From Adenanthera pavonina (Eukaryota > Streptophyta > Magnoliopsida > Fabales > Fabaceae), in contig JAIVEN010000016.1 of NCBI GenBank assembly GCA_026686845.1, positions 6,279,501 through 6,343,500 on the forward strand: a stretch of 64,000 nt of DNA, read 5' to 3'. Positions 36,961 through 47,381 of this stretch are shown piece after piece. The notes below the pieces were generated by a model. That model was not told the origin of the DNA. It saw only the letters and a list, made by a program, of their open reading frames with translations, and did no database searches. How positions within the stretch are numbered: the stretch's first letter is position 1; each line of letters opens with the position of its first letter. Position numbers and translations under genes: made by a program.

Positions 36961-39800
36961 GTAGTCAAAGATATATAATGGATCTCCTAATAGCTAAAAT
37001 TTGACGCCCTACAAGTGTTTTTGGGAGCATCCTTCATAACTGCCATGTTTTTTACAAAAAAAAAACTTATACCAATACTAAGAGGATATTTTATTACTAT
37101 TACAATATTACAATTATAATCGGTTATTTTAGCTGATGGAGTGTATATATGTACTTTTGTATAAATAAGACCCAGAGGGGACAAAATTTTGAGGCATCAA
37201 CAACAAAATATTAAGAAGGGAATAAGAGGTTTACAAAGTAAATGTTGTCCAAAAGAGAGGGTGAAAGTATAATGGGCTATTAAATTAGCACTCCTATTTA
37301 CTTTTTGTGATCAACTGCTTAATTTCAACTCTCCAATCATAATATAGTTTAGAGCTTATGACCACCGATCAAAAACTTTAGGGGGTGTATTGCTACCTCA
37401 AACATACCCTAAGTACCTATCACCTAAGGTGATTTTCAGGTTTTTTATTCTTATTAAAAGTAATTTTATATAAAAATGTCTATATTTCATATTCGTTGAA
37501 CCACTTTTGATTTTGAAAAAAGATTAAAAATATGAGATATATAATACTTATTATATTTATGTAATTACTCGAAGATAATTTTAATAATTGCTATTTTTAT
37601 TCATAAACACAAAATAACTATTTTTATCTATGAAATCACTATTTTTTTTCATTCTATTATATTTTTATACATATTCTATTCTGTTTTATTTAGCGTATCA
37701 AACGGCTTTTAATTTTTATTAAATTCTAATTTTATACTAAAAGTCAACATTAAATTTAAGAATAAATTGCACAAAAATTCTTCGTTCATGCAATTTATTA
37801 ATACGCGTTGGGCGCGCGCACGTTTGTGATTTACTCTAGAGTTGACTTCCCTAATTTAGAAATTTAAATTGAACCATCCACTCTGAAGTTACTAATAATG
37901 AATAAATATAGATACTGTGAAGATGAACAGTTTGTTAATTTTTCAAGTGGGTATATACAACTTTGACGCCCGAGAGAAAGGAATGTATGAAAATACAGCT
38001 TCGCTAGGCTTGGGTTGAAGAAGCAGGATCACATCACATGCATGTGCATTAAAAATTTTGTGCGGAATGACAATTACAAGTTTGTATAGGATAGGAGTAC
38101 TCATAATGAGGCTCCTACCCATTCGGTACAAGTCTTTTTCTTACTGTAAACACCACAAAAAACAGTAATATGTAGTAATGAACACCCAAAATTAAACGTT
38201 CAACAGTCTGTTGTCTGCTAAGCTCTTGATCTCATATATATATATATGTAGCATATGCAGCCAGCACCTATTGTCACAACTTACCAATCTTCTAAATTCA
38301 ATTCAAATAATGTTCCCCCCCCCCCCCTCCTTCATCTCCACTGGTCCACCAAATCACTTCCATACACATTCACACACATCCGTAGGTTTATACTTTATAC
38401 CACATACGTATAACCAATGGAACTATGTTCTCTAGACAAGCACACAATAACATGCACAATAAATAATCATCATGTGTTTTTTCTACTAACTGCGTGTGAA
38501 TTGTCTAGTGTTCTGTGTATTGTACATTAAGAGGAGTGTGCATCGCTTCCCGTGCACACCATTTTTTAAGTCCATATTCCATTATCCCTTTGACGCCACA
38601 AAAGCCACCAAGACGGGACCAATTTCACAGGCTATATATCCACTACCTGTTTTTTTTTTGCTTACTTTCTCGGTCTTTTGCCCGAAAAGAAAAACCTACA
38701 AAGCCCAAAACCACACACAGAAACCACATGCAGATGCGAAGCTAATATGCTCATGTTTCTCACACTTGATGCATTGTACCAAATTCACACTAACCTTTTT
38801 TCCTCGTCTGTTAGCAGAACTCGTGCATAAGTAACTACTCCCATGTATGACGCTTCCTACATGTTCTGTTTGTGCATTATTAAAATAAAAAAGGATGATT
38901 GACTAAGACCTGTAACTCCTTATCGCTTGACCTAAAACAAGTGCTATTAGTGTGTAAATATATACTCTCTGTTACTTAATATAAGGGATAAAAAATAAAA
39001 TTACATATATTAAAAAAAATAAATTTATCTAGAATATAAAATAATTTTTTAAAAATATTCTTATTTAATACTAATAACTATTCTATCATTTAATTAATAT
39101 AAATAAATTATATTAAAAATATATTATCTTAATTAAAAATATTTTAAAAAAATTATTAAATACACAAAAAAAAACTTTATGTATTCCTTGTTTTTTAAAA
39201 TATCAAACTCTCTCACGTACCTTTATATTAAGTAACTGAGAGATAATATTAGAGCGACATTCTAGGCAGCTAGTCGTTACTCATAAATGCAATTTGCAGT
39301 GGATAATTAATGGGTCGATAAAGTCAAAAAGGAAGCATCTGTTCATCTCAGTTCCCAGTTGAACAATAGCTAGATTCCCAATCCATCAATTTTAGTATAT
39401 TTGGAATTTTGGATGATCACAGCCTAGTTTTGGGAGTCCTACTACATCCCTCCGTGGAATTTATATTAAACCTTTAGACGCTGCCAATGCCACGATAAGC
39501 GAGATTGTGTTTTTAAAATTTCATAATTAGAGAACCAATTAAACTCCACTAATTCATGCCCATCCTCCACAGTAGGAACCAATCCACGCCAGTATCTGCC
39601 ATGTTTCAGTCTCTTTGGAAGAAAAAGGACAATGAGGACAAACAAATTCAATGAGAAAATTAAAAAGCTCTCTCACTCTTTTTAAAAGCTCAGCATGTCC
39701 CATATCTTTAGCTGCAGTCGAAAAAAGAAAAAGAACCTTCTTACTTAATGATGCAAACCTACCCACCAAAGCAAGAGCGAACAGCTAGCATATTATTCCT
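36961..39800. other. AT-rich intergenic region between SIS3 and the BURP gene
   Basis: Holds the MITE at 38961-39246, a C-run near 38313 and short open frames without domains (for example 38496-38834 plus and 39466-39769 minus). The last few hundred bases are presumably the promoter of the BURP gene. Confidence 0.5.
38961..39246. repeat. Stowaway-like MITE with strong terminal inverted repeats
   Basis: The left end CTCTCTGTTACTTAATATAA is repeated inverted at the right end (TTATATTAAGTAACTGAGAG) with a single mismatch over about 20 bases. AT-rich interior. The interior differs from the 12541/21304 group, so it may be a separate subfamily. Confidence 0.7.
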
Positions 39801-39869
39801 CCAAACGGTGCGAGTCTATTTATTCTTCATAGGCATCCCCATTTTTCTCTGGCACTTTCACACCTCGAC

Positions 39870-41883
39870 ATGAGTATTCAATTCATCTTTCTCTTCTTGT
39901 CACTCTCATCTTTCCATGTAGGAACCAACCAATATCTGCATTTAATCTTTCTGCATGTGTCTAGCTAGCTAGCAGCATACATTGCATTACCGTTTTTTTT
40001 CCTTGTGAATTTCCTCAGTCTGAAGTGTGATGTTTTCTTTATAAATGCAGGTTTGTCGAGCAATCACGAACGAGGCATTTTCGCAGACACTTTCCATACG
40101 AACCAACCCATTCAGTCCCAGATCCTCTCTGGTTCGTTATTGGAAAACCCATGTCTCCACCAACCTACCAGTCCCACAATTTCTCCTTTCCAGAGCCTCC
40201 CCTCTCTCCCCTCATGACTACGCCTTCTTCAGAAAGCTTATCTCGCAAAAAAACCTCTCTTCACACTACGATTCCCTTTGTTCCTTAGGCAACCTGTACT
40301 GCTCCTTCGACTCATCCCCGCAACTTACCGATGCAACCCATCACCACAGCAATAACGACGCCAACTTCGCCCTCTACTCCAACAAACAATTCGAAAACTA
40401 CGGATCGTCTCGAGTCGGCAGAGGCGACTCGTTCAAGAACTACTCAGGCGGATTGAACAACATCAACGATTCGTTCAAAAAATACAGCCAAGGCTCGACC
40501 CGCCAAAATGACCGCTTCACGAACTACGCAGAAAACAGCAATGTAGCAGGAACCAACTTCACCAGCTACGGGTTTGGAGCTACTGCCGGCTCCGGCAACT
40601 TCAACAACTACGACAAGCTGGTCAATGTTCCCAATCTCCAATTCACTTCGTACGACTCCGGTGCCGACAACCGCCAGCTGTCATTCTCCAGCTATGGCAA
40701 CGAGACCAACGCTGGCACCCAATCCTTCGCGAGTTACGGCAAGAAGGGTCAAGTGGGACCCAGGGACTTCACCAATTACGCGGTTAGCGCCAACATCCTG
40801 CAATCCGACTTCATGGGTTATGGCGAGTCGGGTAGAAGAGCAAATGACACCTTCAAGTCCTACGCTTTTTCGGGAAACAACCCGAAAAGCAGCTTCAAAT
40901 TCTACGGTTCCGGTTCTAGCTCAGGATCCGAAACATTCACGAGTTACCGGAACGGTGCGAATGTGGGCGAGGATTCCTTCCAGAGCTATGCCGCAAAATC
41001 TAGCTCGAGTTCGACGAGTTTCGAGAACTACGGGCAATCGTTCAACGTCGGGAACGATACTTTCAAGGAATACGGCAAGGGATCCGTGGGTCGGACCACA
41101 GTCGGGTTCAGGTCATACGGACAGGGGCGATCGTTCAAAGACTATGTAAAGCAGGGCGTGTCGTTTTCGGGGTACCGAAATTTCAGTGGGTCCAGTGGCA
41201 AAGTCGTGAGTAAATGGGTGGAGCCGGGCAAATTTTTCAGGGAGTCGGTGATGAAGGAAGGAAATGTCATCGTGATGCCCGACATAAGATACAAGATGCC
41301 GGCGAGGTCGTTTTTGCCCAAGGCTATTTCATCAAAATTACCATTGTCGTGGTCGTCGCTGGGCGAGATGAAGGAAGTGTTCCACGCGCGAGAGGGGTCG
41401 GCGATGGAGCGCGTGATCGTGAAGGCTTTAGAAGAGTGCGAGAGGGCCCCGAGCCGAGGCGAGACGAAACGGTGCGTAGGATCGGGGGAAGCCATGATAG
41501 AGTTCGCCGTGACCGTGCTAGGACCCCGCGTGGTGGTGAGGAGCACAGAGAGCGTGAATGGGTCAAGCAGGAGCGTGATGATTGGAAGAGTCAGAGCGAT
41601 CAACGGCGGACGAGTGACGAAATCAGTGTCTTGCCATCAGGGTTTGTACCCATACCTAGTGTATTATTGTCACTCTGTCCCCAAAGTAAGAGTGTATGAA
41701 GCTGATATTCTTGACGTGGACACAAAGGCGAAGATTAATCATGGGGTTGCTATATGTCATCTGGACACGTCAGCATGGGGCCCAACACATGGGGCCTTCT
41801 TGGCACTGGGGTCCAAGCCGGGGAAAATCGAAGTGTGTCACTGGATTTTCGAGAACGACGTGACGTGGACCACTGCCGATTGA
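39870..41883 (+). CDS. Polygalacturonase non-catalytic beta subunit (PG1beta-like, BURP domain)
   Basis: Two exons: 39870-39917 and 40051-41883; 626 aa. Exon 1 (MSIQFIFLFLSLSSFH) joined to VCRA gives a typical secretory signal peptide, likely cut after CRA. The second-exon frame alone lacks the signal, and the intron has CAT|GTAGGA ... ATGCAG ends. Residues ~105-395 are an array of about 20 FxxY repeats (FENYG, FTSYG, FKSYA), the PG1beta hallmark. Residues ~405-626 are the BURP domain (KFFRESVMKEG start; four CH motifs ending EVCHW). From the tomato precedent, such cell-wall proteins bind polygalacturonase and modulate pectin breakdown. A weak TATA-like CTATTTATTC lies near 39817. Base composition is markedly GC-richer than the surroundings, as is usual for this repeat-rich family. 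Confidence 0.94.
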
Positions 41884-42955
41884 GAAGTTCCTTTCCTTTC
41901 TTTTTTTTTTTTTTTGGAACTTTGGTGGAGCTTTTATTTAGTACTAGTATTTATATAAGAGTTGCGGGAAGTAAATTTAAGTTGGAGAGGGGGTGGGTTA
42001 ATTTGGTGTTGGGCTACTATTCAATGGCTGAAGAACGTGAATGCTTGTGGCAATTCTGGAATGTCCACATACGTTGGCATTGGGTATATAGAGGGGAAAA
42101 TAAGGTGAAAGAGGATTAAAAAGCGAAGGACATGCGCTCTGGTCAGTGATTAGTGATTACACTGAAGTGAAAAAGGAGAGCATGTGTTAGGTTAGGGGGA
42201 AGTGAAGTGATTGTGCGATTTAAAGAGTGGGAAACAGAGGGTGCAGCTTTAGGTGCAACCCGATAAATGGAGCATCAAAACTACCATCGATGGCACATTA
42301 TAGGAGTGCAGTGGAGTGGACTGTGGAATGTAGAATTCAAATGGTCGTATGACTGGAGCATCGATGGCCCACCACTCTGTGATCCTGCTCCCTCCATAAT
42401 TCCCTTTTATTATTTACATTATTATTTATCGCCCATCCATTATAGGCTACCTACCTACACTCTGACCCAGTTTAGTGTGAAACAATGTAGTAGGAGTATT
42501 TGCTTCAACTATATATGTATCATGGGTGTGATTTCGGTGTTTGTTTGTTGGTTTGTTTGATGTGGTAATTAAGTGATTCTTGCACGTACTGCTATGTTGT
42601 TTTATTATTATAATTGATAATAATAATGGCCGTAAGAGAAGGGAAGGAAAACTCGATAACGTGACGTGAATCTTCCCTTCCAATGAAGCATACATATTAC
42701 TAAAGTTAAGTTGTTACGACTTATTATAAATTCAGGGGGATGGGATCACGCACGCCAGACATGTTCAAACTTGGATAGTGAAACAACCGAGCGAAAGAAA
42801 CAAATGCCATCCGACAATAATAATACTATGGGTTGCCGTGGAGGCTAAGCTACTGGTTCTTTCCCAATTTGAGTGATAATAACATTGATCATCAATACAG
42901 TGCATCAAATAATTTTCTGTCTCTCTACTGTGGCTTTAGATGTCAAAGCTAATTA
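41884..42955. other. 3' flank of the BURP gene
   Basis: 3' UTR with a T-run at 41899-41917, then unremarkable intergenic DNA up to the retrotransposon target duplication at 42956. No supported gene. Confidence 0.55.
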
Positions 42956-42960
42956 GTACC

Positions 42961-43508
42961 TGTACGTATCGAAATGAACGTGCCGAGGTTACAAGTCCGA
43001 GGTGGATATACGCTCTTTTGAAGCCTCGCCTTCCGGGCTCATATACACCGAGCTATAATTCGGAGGCCGAGCTTAAGCGCTACGAACCGAGTAACACATC
43101 GGTTATCGAATGATAAGGCCGAGTAATTGTATGGCCAAATGATCGTCCGACTGAACAATATCTCGGTCATATACGGGTTTCTCTACGAAAGCTGTTTTAT
43201 CTCAAAAACACCCGGCTAGGAATAACAGTTATGAGATCATAACAGTCACAGAATCATAACTGCAGGGCGAAAAATCAGGGATCACACTAAAAGAGCGTGA
43301 TACTCCATAATGGCAATTTATGAAATATCCCAATAAATTAGGGATTATAGGGAGAAGACGGTTACATCTTAACGGTCAAGAGATGGTGAATAAAAGGAAA
43401 AAAGATAAATGTAAACCGGGGACACTGAAAAAAAGAAGGTGGAATAGATTCTCGGTTTTTAGACGAAATATTCTCTCTGAGACAAAAGATTATCTTTTAG
43501 ACGGAACA
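42961..43508 (+). repeat. 5' LTR
   Basis: Begins TGTACGTATCGAAATG and ends GACGGAACA. By direct reading it differs from the 3' LTR at one base (C versus T, within TATCTCGGTC / TATCTTGGTC), so the insertion is recent. Rich in CCGAG/CTCGG motifs. The gag frame is already open inside it (ATG at 43320). Confidence 0.92.
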
Positions 43509-43512
43509 TTAT

Positions 43513-43530
43513 TGGCGCCCACCGTGGGGC
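43513..43530 (+). other. Primer-binding site candidate
   Basis: TGGCGCCCACCGTGGGGC starts 5 bases after the 5' LTR. TGGCGCC at this position is the usual start of a tRNA-complementary PBS in plant Ty3/gypsy elements. The primer tRNA was not identified. Confidence 0.6.
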
Positions 43531-43562
43531 CGAGAAAAACTATCCCACCACCATCAAGGATC

Positions 43563-46500
43563 ATGGTTAGAACCAGGAGCAGTGCGGGAGCAGGAGAACG
43601 ACGCTCTGAAGACAGGCCTTCTTTGGAGGACCACCCTGTCATCCGGGCAATGCGTGAGGAGATGGAGGTATTAAGAAAGGAGAACGAGGAGATGCGTGAA
43701 AGGAACAGACAGTTGGAGCAGGAACGCTATCATGAAAGTACTTCTCTTCCTCGAGGAGGGGAACGGGGGAATATCAACAGGGAAGCTCAGCGGTCATATC
43801 ATGAGGGGAGCCGACAGGAGGAAACACACCATTCAGAAACCAACATTGACAATTTGCGAGGCGACAAGCAGGCTGTCCGGAGACATCCGTTCGTTGATGG
43901 CATTATGGAGACGCCATTGCCAAAAGGATGGAAGGGTGTAAACTTAGAAAGATATGACGGTACCACCGACCCTGATGAGCATGTGGATGCGTATGTTACG
44001 CAGGTGAATCTGTTCACAAATGAGGATGCAGTTTTATGTAGGGTTTTCCCTACGTCCTTGAAAGGAGCGGCTCTGAGTTGGTATACCCGGCTCCCATCAC
44101 GATCTATTGATTGTTTTGAAACATTGGTCAATAAATTCAGAGCACAGTACGCCACCAGCCGACCTCATCAGCTTACCTCGGCTGCGTTGGTAAACTTGCG
44201 ACAGGAAAGGGATGAATCCCTAAGAAGTTTTATGGAGCGTTTCTCGTCAGTCTCGGTAAAGATCCGGGATCTAAATCCTGAGGTAGCTATGCACACGATG
44301 TTGATGGCTCTCAAGCCGGGGCCGTTCGCCGACCATCTATGTCGAAAACCACCTGCCGACATGGATGAGCTTAGAAATCGTGCAGCTGGATACATACAAA
44401 TGGAGGAGGTGTCAAAATTTAGAAATAGGGTCAGGACTGATCTGGACAAGCGAACGGAATCAAGCAGCCGTGGAAGTCTGAGGCCGACGTTAGAAAAGGG
44501 GAAGTTTAAGAGAGAAGGTATTAGTCGGGGACCGAAGTATGACTTCTATACTCCATTAAACACCAACCGCGCTCGAATTTTGGATGAAGCCTGCAATACC
44601 GAGTTGATACGGCTCCCAGTCCCCGGACATACCCCGGAGATGGCGGATCAGTCAAAGCATTGCAGGTACCATCACAATTATGGTCACACTACCGAGGAGT
44701 GCTGGACATTACGAGACAAGATTGAGGAATTGATCCAGGCTGGTCATCTCGGCAACTTCATACAGAGGGGTCACGGAAGTCGATCCTCCTATAGTGGAAG
44801 AGGTCGTGGTAGAAGTCAGACCCGAGGTCAAGAGGAACCTCGGCAACCGAATAAAGAAAGAGTGCAACCAGACGACACTCGAAGTAGGGAAGGGAACGGA
44901 ATCAGAGGGGTTATCAACACTATCGCAGGAGGGTTTGCTGGAGGAGGAGCAACCAGCTCGGCTAGGAAAAGACACTTGAGGAACATTCGGGCGGTAAATG
45001 CGACTATGCCCCGAGTGCCCCGGAGTTCTCCGCCCATCACCTTTTCGGATGAGGATTTCGAAGGAGTTGATCCTAATCAGGACGACCCCATGGTGATTTC
45101 AGTGGAGGTGGCCAATTATGTCGTCCGAAAGACACTGATAGATCAGGGAAGCTCTGCGGATATATTGTATTATTCTACCTTCCAGAAGCTCGGGATACCT
45201 GAGGAAACGATCAGGCCTTATCACGATCCGTTGGTCGGTTTTGCCGGAGAACAGGTTCACACCCGAGGATACGTGGAGCTGTTGACCACCTTCCGTGGAG
45301 ATCTCGGATCAAAAACCATTATGGTCAGGTATCTTATAATTGATGCAGTAACTTCTTATAATATCTTGATAGGTAGACCTGCGTTAAACGAGCTCGGCGC
45401 CGTGGTTTCCACTCTGCATCTCACAATGAAGTTTCCCTCGGCGACCGGAAACATAATTGCAATAAAAGCTGACCAAAAGGTGGCAAGACAATGTTATATG
45501 GATAGTCTAAAAGTCACCAGAAGAAGGATGGTTGGCGGCAGTGAACATATGAAAAAGGATACAGCATCAGTAAATTTGGTGAAACTTGATCCTCGACTTG
45601 ATGCGCGGGACCAAAGACCAATGCCTATTGAAGAATTGCAGAAATTTCAGCTCGCCGGTGAAGACCGGTGCACCAGTCTCGGGAGTAAACTCGGAGGTGA
45701 GATTAAAGAGCAGATAACAAAGATGTTGAAGGACAATGCTGATTTGTTTGCATGGACTTCTTCGGATATGCCGGGAATTGATCCAAATTTTTTATGCCAC
45801 AAACTTGCGGTGTACCCTGAAGCTAAGCCAATAGCACAAAGGAAAAGGCGGGTAGGCGAGGAAAGGCGGAAGGCAATGAAGGAAGAAACTGCAAAATTGA
45901 TTGATGCTGGGTTCATTCGAGAGATTGAGTATACAACGTGGCTGGCTAATGTGGTGCTCGTAAAGAAGGCAAATGGAAGGTGGAGAATGTGCACGGATTA
46001 CACCGACCTAAACAAATCATGCCCGAAAGATACATACCCCCTCCCGAGCATAGATCGGCTTGTAGATGGAGCGTCAGGATGTGGCCTGCTCAGCTTTTTG
46101 GATGCCTACTCGGGGTATAATCAGATAAGGATGTACCCCCCTGACGAGGAGAAAACCGCGTTCATGACTGAGAACGCTAATTATTGTTATCAGGTGATGC
46201 CGTTCGGACTGAAGAATGCTGGGGCTACTTACCAACGGTTGATGGATAAAATATTTCAGGATCAGATCGGGAGAAACTTGGAAGTATATGTTGACGACAT
46301 GGTAGTGAAGTCCGAAGATCCCTCCAAGCATGCTGCCGACCTTGGAGAGGTGTTCGGAAGAATACGGAAGTACAACATGAGGTTAAATCCTGAGAAATGC
46401 GTATTCGGAGTTAACGGGGGGAAATTCTTAGGATTCATGTTAACACATCGGGGTATTGAAGCCAATCCCGACAAATGCCGAGCTATTATTGACATGAGAA

Positions 46501-46646
46501 GCCCCCAAAACATAAAAGAAGTGCAGAAACTGACGGGGCGACTAGCATCACTATCACGCTTTGTACCGAGGTTAGCAGAGAAAGCTAGGCCGTTCTTCAA
46601 GTTGCTTAAAAAGGCAGCACGGTACGAGTGTGAATCGAGGAAATGA
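43563..46646 (+). CDS. Gag-protease-reverse transcriptase polyprotein, truncated after RT
   Basis: About 1027 codons from the first ATG after the primer-binding site (MVRTRSSAGAG), uninterrupted. In order: a coiled-coil-prone N-terminus, a gag capsid region (ERYDGTTDPDEH, ~125-300), a zinc knuckle of form C-x2-H-x4-H-x4-C (near 44660) where the second Cys is His, an aspartic protease with LIDQGSSADIL (near 45140), and a reverse transcriptase with RWRMCTDYTDLNK, VMPFGLKNAGATYQ and the YVDD catalytic box (near 46290). The frame stops about 100 residues after YVDD, in the first unit of the tandem array (ARYECESRK*). RNase H, integrase and any chromodomain are missing. The frame also reads upstream without a stop through the primer-binding site to an ATG at 43320 inside the LTR. 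Confidence 0.9.
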   Translation: MVRTRSSAGAGERRSEDRPSLEDHPVIRAMREEMEVLRKENEEMRERNRQLEQERYHESTSLPRGGERGNINREAQRSYHEGSRQEETHHSETNIDNLRGDKQAVRRHPFVDGIMETPLPKGWKGVNLERYDGTTDPDEHVDAYVTQVNLFTNEDAVLCRVFPTSLKGAALSWYTRLPSRSIDCFETLVNKFRAQYATSRPHQLTSAALVNLRQERDESLRSFMERFSSVSVKIRDLNPEVAMHTMLMALKPGPFADHLCRKPPADMDELRNRAAGYIQMEEVSKFRNRVRTDLDKRTESSSRGSLRPTLEKGKFKREGISRGPKYDFYTPLNTNRARILDEACNTELIRLPVPGHTPEMADQSKHCRYHHNYGHTTEECWTLRDKIEELIQAGHLGNFIQRGHGSRSSYSGRGRGRSQTRGQEEPRQPNKERVQPDDTRSREGNGIRGVINTIAGGFAGGGATSSARKRHLRNIRAVNATMPRVPRSSPPITFSDEDFEGVDPNQDDPMVISVEVANYVVRKTLIDQGSSADILYYSTFQKLGIPEETIRPYHDPLVGFAGEQVHTRGYVELLTTFRGDLGSKTIMVRYLIIDAVTSYNILIGRPALNELGAVVSTLHLTMKFPSATGNIIAIKADQKVARQCYMDSLKVTRRRMVGGSEHMKKDTASVNLVKLDPRLDARDQRPMPIEELQKFQLAGEDRCTSLGSKLGGEIKEQITKMLKDNADLFAWTSSDMPGIDPNFLCHKLAVYPEAKPIAQRKRRVGEERRKAMKEETAKLIDAGFIREIEYTTWLANVVLVKKANGRWRMCTDYTDLNKSCPKDTYPLPSIDRLVDGASGCGLLSFLDAYSGYNQIRMYPPDEEKTAFMTENANYCYQVMPFGLKNAGATYQRLMDKIFQDQIGRNLEVYVDDMVVKSEDPSKHAADLGEVFGRIRKYNMRLNPEKCVFGVNGGKFLGFMLTHRGIEANPDKCRAIIDMRSPQNIKEVQKLTGRLASLSRFVPRLAEKARPFFKLLKKAARYECESRK

Positions 46647-47010
46647 AAATTCGGTCAAGTATGATCCGAGGTCTACAACTAATACTCGGTCAAGTGTGAA
46701 TCGAGGAAATGAAAATTCGGTCAAGTATGAACCGAGGTCTACAACCAATACTCGGTCAAGTGTGAATCGAGGAAAATTCGGACAAGTATGAACCGAGGTC
46801 TACAACTAATACTCGGTCAAGTGTGAATCGAGGAAATGAAAATTCGGTCAAGTATGAACCGAGGTCTACAACCAATACTCGGTCAAGTGTGAATCGAGGA
46901 AAATTCGGTCAAGTATGAACCGAGGTCTACAACCAATACTCGGTCAAGTGTGAATCGAGGAAAATTCGGTCAAGTATGAACCGAGCATTCGAATTAAATT
47001 TGGTCAAGTC
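46631..47010 (+). repeat. 61/66-bp tandem array inside the retrotransposon
   Basis: Six copies of a unit starting TGAATCGAGGAAA, at 46631, 46697, 46763, 46824, 46890 and 46951. Spacings are 66, 66, 61, 66 and 61 bp; the shorter units lack AAATG. Each unit is itself a diverged doublet of a CTCGGTCAAGTGTGAA-type half-unit. Decayed half-units continue to about 47200. The array replaces the end of pol, and its first copy supplies the stop codon of the gag-pol frame. Confidence 0.9.
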
Positions 47011-47381
47011 TGAACCAAAATTTTGTTAAAAATTCGGTCAAGTATGAACCGAGCACTCGAAGTAAATTTGGTCAAGATTGAACCAAATTTTTGTTAAAGA
47101 CTCGGTCAAGTGTGAATCGGGGAATTGAAATTTGGTCAAGTATGAATCAAAGTTTCTATCGTAAACTCGGCCAAAAGTGAACCGAGAGGCTAAATTAAAT
47201 TTTAGTCGAGAACGAACTACGGGATTATGTTAAACTTTGTCAAAAATTTCAACACGGACAGGTCATCAGGAATCGGCAAAAGATTGTTATCATTGCTTAG
47301 AAATAAGTTTGAACAATACATCCAAGTATGGAAAGAAATAGACAGTCAAGGAGATGGGCGGTCCGAAGCTGTAGGAATATC

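Noticed and set aside
40444..41603. Long antisense frames across the BURP gene
   Set aside because: Shadows of the GC-rich, repeat-rich coding sequence; no independent domain.
46631..47010. CRISPR-like array
   Set aside because: Repeats are contiguous 61/66-bp units without unique spacers, inside a plant retrotransposon.
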